From Scleroderma bovista (taxonomy: Eukaryota > Basidiomycota > Agaricomycetes > Boletales > Sclerodermataceae), in assembly GCA_037178675.1 (NCBI GenBank), contig JAYMGJ010000584.1, positions 1 through 64,000 of the forward strand: a DNA stretch of 64,000 nucleotides, written 5' to 3'. Positions 58,740 through 64,000 of the stretch are shown piece by piece; position 1 is the first letter of the stretch; each line of letters opens with the position of its first letter. Below the pieces are notes generated by a model that did not search any database, had not been told where the DNA came from, and worked only from the letters and a program-made list of their open reading frames with translations. A program made the translations under genes and the position numbers.

Positions 58740-59144
58740 TCACTTATCGGACTCGGAGGGGGTGACCGGCATGTTTAGGCCAACACGTCTAGCGGTCGCC
58801 TCTATCCTCTCCTCCGATGTCAAGTCAACGAGAGGATTGTATCTTTCCAATAGAGTCTGCAGTGCGTGGTAAAGAAACAATCGTAGCATTCATCACCGTA
58901 TCTCTTGCCTTGTATTCCCTCTGCGACCCCATGAAGGTCAGCATGTTCTCCATGTCATACCGGAACACGTTCGACTGGTGGTGTCGATCAAAGAGGGACC
59001 GAAAATGCGTCGAAATGATCTTGTTTCTGTCAGCTCTGGGAACTATGCTCTGCGATCCACTTAGAGGACGTCGGGAACATGCATCGACGAGGAACTGACC
59101 GACTTGGCTACCTCCCTCACCAGTCGCCGATACAGACGAGCCAT
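58740..59144 (-). CDS. FMC1: LYR-motif ATP-synthase assembly factor FMC1
   Basis: Small mitochondrial LYR protein needed, in yeast, for F1 assembly at high temperature. Exons 59144-59100, 59049-58909 and 58856-58740 sum to 303 bases, 100 residues. MARLYRRLVREVAKS has the LYR tripeptide; then SIVPRADRNKIISTHFRSLF, DRHHQSNVFRYDMENMLTFM, GSQREYK-TLLERYNPLVDLT and SEERIEATARRVGLNMPVTP, ending SESDK. The ERYNPLxDLT and RVGLNMP boxes are what mark the family. The second intron (58908-58857) appears to use a GC donor (GCAAGA); the alternative GT donor at 58896 would leave a 40-base intron and add four residues. Head-to-head with the RRM gene. Confidence 0.82.
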
Positions 59145-59380
59145 GGAAGACGTGACTGTGACGGTGCGACAAATGTGACTCCTTCAAAGCGATTTTCCTT
59201 TTTTGCCAAATGTGGTCGGTCCAGCATTATTGTCCGTCCACCGCACTCGCGCACTGTCCACTCCATGCATCAAAGCGGAGAATTGTGCCATGGCCTCCTC
59301 GCGGGGAGTGGTTAAAAGCACTCTTGTTTCCACAAGTTCAAGAAACTACCCACCGTCCTCTTCCCTAGGCTCATCTCACT
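59145..59380. promoter_or_regulatory. Shared promoter, FMC1 (-) / RRM protein (+)
   Basis: 236 bases between divergent start codons. No TATA box recognised. Confidence 0.4.
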
Positions 59381-60317
59381 ATGACCAAGTTCCGCGCACC
59401 AAGTGCATCCGCCGACTCATCTGCGTTTGGTTCGGCATCAAATGTCAATCCGATTCCTGCTGCCGTGAGTGTCATCTCGTTCTCTGCTGATCTCATTCCT
59501 CACCGCACGGCTAGCCGCAGAGAAAAATCATCCAGAAGCCAGCGAAGATAAAGAAAGCATTAGATCCATTGTCACGCACGCGCGTCAACACAGATAAAGC
59601 CAGAGCCACTGCAAGCAATGCCTACAAAAAGTCTCAGAAACAACCAAATCACCCGCTCCCCAACTGGGCCTATGTATTCGTTGGCAATGTACATCACTTC
59701 CTCGCAATGGTCGATCTTCGCTAACGCATGTACATCGACCAGATCGGCCCGGCTATTGATGAACCCGCTCTCATGGAACACTTTAAAATGTGTGGCAACG
59801 TCGTCTCTGCCCATATTCGGTGCAGTGGTGGGATAGCCACGACGGTCAAACCGCAGCCAGACTACTATCGGAACCACAAAGTGCACCAATATGGTGTCAT
59901 AATGTTCTCTGACAAACGGGCCGTTCGTAATGCCATACTTCTAAATGGATCTCAGTTGAGGGATTGTGAAATTGCAGTGAGTAACCTACGCCGATTGAAC
60001 TTGTCCATTCAAAGTATTCTCCTTCAACAAGGTGTGCCGAAGCGCTGGTGAACTTCCAGAGGTGAAGGAGAAAATCCAAAAGCGTTTGGACCAATATCGA
60101 GCTCGAAATTCGTTAGCCAATGCCCGACGGGCCCAACAAAGTGCCTTCAGGTGAATCGGTTTTGCTTCTCAATGTTACCTGGTATTGAGTATAGCTGTTC
60201 AATAGATCGCTGAGGCTCGAGCCCACCATCATGATAGACCACACTCATGCACTTCACAAGCGGGACAGAAAATGGAGCATCTTTGGGTTCTCCATTCCTG
60301 TGGGTCTAATGGGATAA
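59381..60317 (+). CDS. Single-RRM RNA-binding protein of unknown role
   Basis: Start MTKFRAPSASADSSAFGSAS at 59381. Exon 1 (59381-59464) joins over a 56-base intron to a basic region (RKIIQKPAKIKKALDPLSRT). The RRM: WAYVFVGN-IGPAIDEPALME (intron between Asn and Ile, inside the first strand/loop), HFKMCGNVVSAHIRCSGGIA, then QYGVIMFSDKRAVRNAILLN (RNP1-like, without the usual aromatic pair) and GSQLRDCEIAV. After another intron: CRSAGELPEVKEKIQKRLDQ, a basic helix YRARNSLANARRAQQSAF, and a last exon SLRLEPTIMIDHTHALHKRD ending FSIPVGLMG at 60317. Domain order resembles yeast Rim4/Nab-type minor RRM proteins only in a general way; I cannot name an orthologue. Confidence 0.75.
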
Positions 60318-60689
60318 CTTTTGTTCATTGTATTCTATGCCTTCCACTGTAGTCGATCTTCTATGTCCACTATGATTTGTATGCCAACCCCCTCTTATGT
60401 GACCAGCTGTTTTCTCGTGTGGTGTGCATGCAAGTGACCTAGTACAAGTTTGGTGCCAAACCTGTTGTGCGAAACCCAAACGAGCCACTTGCCTCTGTGA
60501 CCATCACTGTGGCCGCAGCGCTGCTCGTCGTTTCCGAAGGCCCCGTGCATGGAATTGGATACCCATCGATTTTATTACTATTTTGCAGGTAGTCTTTTTT
60601 GTTTCCACCTTGATCAACGCAAATGCTGACCTCAGTTCCACGATTCCAAGGTACACTAGTCGTCTCCATCCTTCCACTGCTCTCTTGAA
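60318..60689. other. Intergenic, no gene seen
   Basis: About 370 bases between the RRM gene stop and the next start, both on +. A 90-codon frame at 60424-60693 has no features; probably 3' UTR plus promoter and leader. Confidence 0.4.
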
Positions 60690-63600
60690 ATGATGGCGAA
60701 AAGCGCGGCTTTGAACCCATCATCTACACCTTTCTTCCCTGGTAGCGTACGCGTCAGTGAGGGGGAAGGTCTGAGTAGGTTTGGTTCTGGTGTTCCCACA
60801 CTTCGAGAGCAAGTTCAGGCATCCTCAGCGCTTTCAACCCCTCCCGCCGAGAACAATCCCGCACGGCAGTCGCCAGGCCTGCCTCTCGATAGGGACAGCC
60901 TCGTCCCTCAGCCCGACATGCGCTTTCAGCTGTCACCCACCTCTCCCAATGGCTCATCGGCCCCCCATCAGGCGGAGCAGCAGGACAGACAATCTTTTTT
61001 TCGGGCCAGGGATGCAAGCGCAGTTGGAAGTTTGGAGACCCTACCAGAGGGAGATGACGTGCCATCGTCCCTAGTGACTGACGGCGGAGCACCAACATCA
61101 GGTGATTCTTCGACGTTCTTTTCGGTCCTCTCCCACCACGCTCGTGGCCGAATCTCAACACCCCCTGTGAACATCTTGAACCCTCCATCAAGATCATCTT
61201 CCTTCAATGCAAACGGTCATTTCATATCATCATCTCCGGTGTCTTCTTTGGATTCGGGAAGTCAATTCGCCCCTAGCATTGATTTCTCGCATGGTCTGGA
61301 GGCTCAGCTCAAGATCTCCCCCCTTTTCCAAGATGTCATAGACCGCCTCATGCGTTGTGAGCTTACGACTCAGGAAGTCCAACGGGAACTTGGAGATGTT
61401 CATCGCAAACTTGATTTTCTTGTTGAGCGCTTCCTGAATAACGCAGTCCAGACAAGTAATACTTTCCCTGAGTTCAAGGATCCGTTCGCACCCACGGTTA
61501 CTAGTCAATCCAGCTCTGCATTGAATATACCCAGGCCCTCACTTGCCGCTAATATCGCACCAAATCAATCACTCCCCTTGGATGATATCACGCAGATATC
61601 GCAACGTCTGAATACCTTAACTACGTCTGTCGGGCAACTCTTGGCCCTCCAGACCCAACAACACATTCAAAACGCAACATCTCTTGGCCGAGTTACCCCA
61701 CATACTCCAGATATCCCTGCGAACCAGGCATACGGCACTAACATAGGCTCCAATCCCGCATTGCTTGGACATGGTCTTCCAAATCGACCAGACCTACGTC
61801 CTTCATCTCGCGCTCCCAACCCTCCCATACGCACTTGGTCTGCAGGTAATCTTGACCTACCTCCGCGCATAGACAACCTGACTGCAAGTGGACGCATTGA
61901 TCCCCCTCGTGACAAGCGCCGTTCTGTTACTGGAAACGCGATGCGGCGAGAGTCCTCTGTGGTAGGTACAAAGCATGCATAGTTAGCAGCTTTTGACCAA
62001 GTCACACTTAGATAATTGATGGTCAAGGCAGTGATTGGTCCAGTAGTGGATCATCCCGTGAAAGTGGACCAATCATTTCTAAATGGGAGCAGATGAATCT
62101 TGCTCCCGACTTGCTTCTATCTCTGAGTAAATTTGGGTCAGTACTGGCTGTCACGCTATGCAATGTTACAGCGGACTGAGTTGTGATCATCAGTGTCGGT
62201 CCACCCAATAAGATTCAGCAGCGGGCCTTGCCTTTCCTCTTGCGTGGTTCCGACATTATTGCCCAAGCACCTCCGACGCAGGAGCGGATCGCTGCATACG
62301 TCATACCAGCCATTCAAGTTGCTGTAGTCAACACCTTGGGGCGATCACCAAACAGAGGCCCACTCGCTGTTATAATCTCTACCACAGTAGACCAGGCGAC
62401 TCAAGCCCAGCGTATGATCCGCGATTTAGGTGGTCCTATTGGCATTCGGTCTGCTTTGGGCGTGGGCACATCGACCAATGCGAGCGATCTTACCCAGGAG
62501 CTCCGCCTCTTGCAACAGAACATACCCCATGTCATATGCGGTACACCGCAGAAACTCCATGCGCTTTTCACCTCGCCTGGAGGCTTACCTGGTTCAGAAG
62601 TTCGTTTTCTTGTGCTTGACGAAGTGGATCAGCTCATTGCGCGGAATTTGCATGACTTCGTGTTCAACATTGTCAAACTACTTCCTCCGCCCAGATCTCG
62701 TCCGCTGGGCACCGCCTTAACTACTTCCAGCACTAATGGTGTCCCTTTTGGCTCCTTCGATGCCAATAGTGTAGCTCCTACGATACCCAACGTCGGACGC
62801 AGGTTTTCCGCAGTCGCGCCTTCTCCATCCAACGATGTGGGCGTGAATTCATCTACGATCGAGCGTCAAACAGCCTTATTCTCCAATACCGTCCCGCAAG
62901 ACGTACTGAATCTTGCCACTGCCATTCAGCTGCGAGAGCCAGTCCGCGTTCTGGTCCGCAGGGACGGAAACGTTACTAGCACAGAGGCTAACCAAGGATC
63001 TCGCGGGCTACGGCAATTCTACCTCTATCTGGCTTTCACGGCTGGTGGACGGGGCGATTCGGCTCCGATTGGTGGCGGTCATGGCATTATCGGTTCCGGT
63101 CGCGGTACATCCAGTGCTGAAAGTGCCCAAGCTCGTGAATGGAAGCTCGATGCCTTAGCCGACATCTTTGATGATATTGAAGTCAGTCAAGCTATTGTTC
63201 ATGTTGGCGGGATGAACGCTTTGGATGCTGTCGTTAACAAATTGACAAGTCGTGGCCTAGAAGCTATTCCATTGGTGAGTGGCGTTTGATAACGTTATGC
63301 ATCAACTGACAAAAAGCCTTTCCAGCACGGTGACATGAATGCAGGGACCAAACTAGCCGCTTTAAATAAATTCAGAAGCGCTACATCTATCATCATGAGG
63401 CAAACCGTGCCTAAAGTATTGGTTGTCAATGACGTCCAAGTCAAAATCCCTGAAGTATCGCACGTTCCCCTCATCATCAATTATGGTAAGCATATACTCT
63501 AGGGCGAAGGACAGTAACTTTATGGTCATTTCCAGATCTACCAAAAGCAGTGGAAGAGTATGCCCATCGGTAAGGACTAGCACTATCTTTTTTTTGCGAT

Positions 63601-63886
63601 TACTTATCATAAACTTATCAGGGTTGCCCCTGCTATTGCATCGAATTATGCACGCGCTGGTGTTATAGTCAACTTTGTAACAGCTACCGGTGGCGATGTT
63701 GAGATGCTCCGTTCTATCGAGTGTTTCTACAAGTAAGTCTTTGTTCGAGCGAAGGAAGATAAGTAACTTTACTCATCATAACGCTCAGGATTAAATGTGT
63801 ATGTACCCCTCGTCTTCCTCTCGTGCTTGACCCTGAAAAGAATCCTACAGCCTGAAGTCCCTATGAATCTCCGTGATATTGTTTGA
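60690..63886 (+). CDS. Pseudo-DEAD-box protein: disordered N-terminus fused to an eIF4A-derived core without helicase motifs
   Basis: Start MMAKSAALNPSSTPFFPGSV. Residues 1 to about 190 are Ser/Pro-rich; about 200-260 and 290-330 are helical with heptad-like patterns (FQDVIDRLMRCELTTQEVQR; ISQRLNTLTTSVGQLLALQT). After an intron the core resembles eIF4A: ISKWEQMNLAPDLLLSLSKF, then GPPNKIQQRALPFLLRGSDI (Q-motif kept). Motif I is AQAPPTQERIA instead of AQSGTGKT, motif II is LDEVDQL (about 62616-62633), motif III FSNTVPQDVLNLA, motif V region VNDVQVKIPEVSHV has lost ARGID, and motif VI HRVAPAIASNYARAG has lost the HRIGRxGR arginines. Conserved structural parts remain: VRVLVRRDG, REWKLDALADIFDDIEVSQA, HGDMNAGTKLAALNKFRS, IINYDLP and VIVNFVTA, with a final EVPMNLRDIV and stop at 63886. 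Should not hydrolyse ATP. Confidence 0.85.
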
Positions 63887-64000
63887 AGACCTTGTATCCC
63901 TACCTGCGGTGGCCTTCGGTATTTACCCGACCTTCTTTTCCTATTTCGTTTATACTAGGCTACTATATGATTCACCCAGATTGTTCCTGGGCTCTGCACG

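Noticed and set aside
60424..60693. Cys-rich 89-codon frame on + before the pseudo-DEAD-box gene
   Set aside because: Cysteines have no zinc-finger spacing and the frame ends at the next gene's start; likely leader sequence.

Overview
The window looks like nuclear DNA of a filamentous basidiomycete, probably an Agaricomycete. Nearly every gene is split by many 45-65 base introns with GT...AG ends and a few GC...AG ends. Gene spacing is tight and both strands are used about equally. The proteins are fungal: chitin synthase, SLA1, LAG1, SPO12-like, an HMG box of the basidiomycete type and a basidiomycete-style BTB protein. I cannot name the species. No rRNA, tRNA, CRISPR array or intact transposon was found.

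Layout. 0-9.7 kb: the 5' part of a RHEB GTPase gene (-), a SPO12-like protein (+), a small RING protein (+), a chitin synthase (-), COQ10 (-) and a six-knuckle CCHC protein (-). 9.7-12.7 kb: gene-poor. 12.7-31.6 kb: a divergent 14-3-3 (+), deoxyhypusine synthase (-), the ARF-GEF SEC7 (+), endocytic SLA1 (-), a WSS1-type protease (-), the SAGA subunit SGF73 (-) and SUP35/eRF3 (-). 31.7-44.3 kb: RTP1 (+), TRAPP subunit TCA17/TRAPPC2L (-), a peroxisomal-type carrier (-), a large UBA/Cys-rich/UBC ubiquitin enzyme (-), NEM1-type phosphatase (+) and SNF7 (-). 45.1-45.6 kb: a decayed partial copy of SNF7. 45.7-50.7 kb: LAG1 (-), a U1A/U2B''-type snRNP protein (+), a broken HSP31/DJ-1 gene (-), MOB1 (+) and a BTB protein (-). 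52.4-63.9 kb: DBP8 (-), an HMG-box protein (-), SUA5 (-), FMC1 (-), an RRM protein (+) and an eIF4A-derived protein that has lost the helicase motifs (+).

Most genes are conserved housekeeping genes and there is no obvious metabolic cluster. Several serve vesicle traffic and membranes (SEC7, TCA17, SLA1, SNF7, LAG1, NEM1), and several serve RNA and translation (SUP35, DHS, SUA5, DBP8, U1A/U2B''). Many sit in head-to-head pairs sharing 105-320 base promoters. The most unusual items are the dead DEAD-box fusion at the right end, the E2 enzyme with an IBR-like Cys/His cluster, the altered 14-3-3, two decayed gene copies, and GC...AG introns supported by conserved protein motifs.

Exon boundaries were read by eye. 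For genes of more than about five exons the start and stop are firmer than the internal splice sites.
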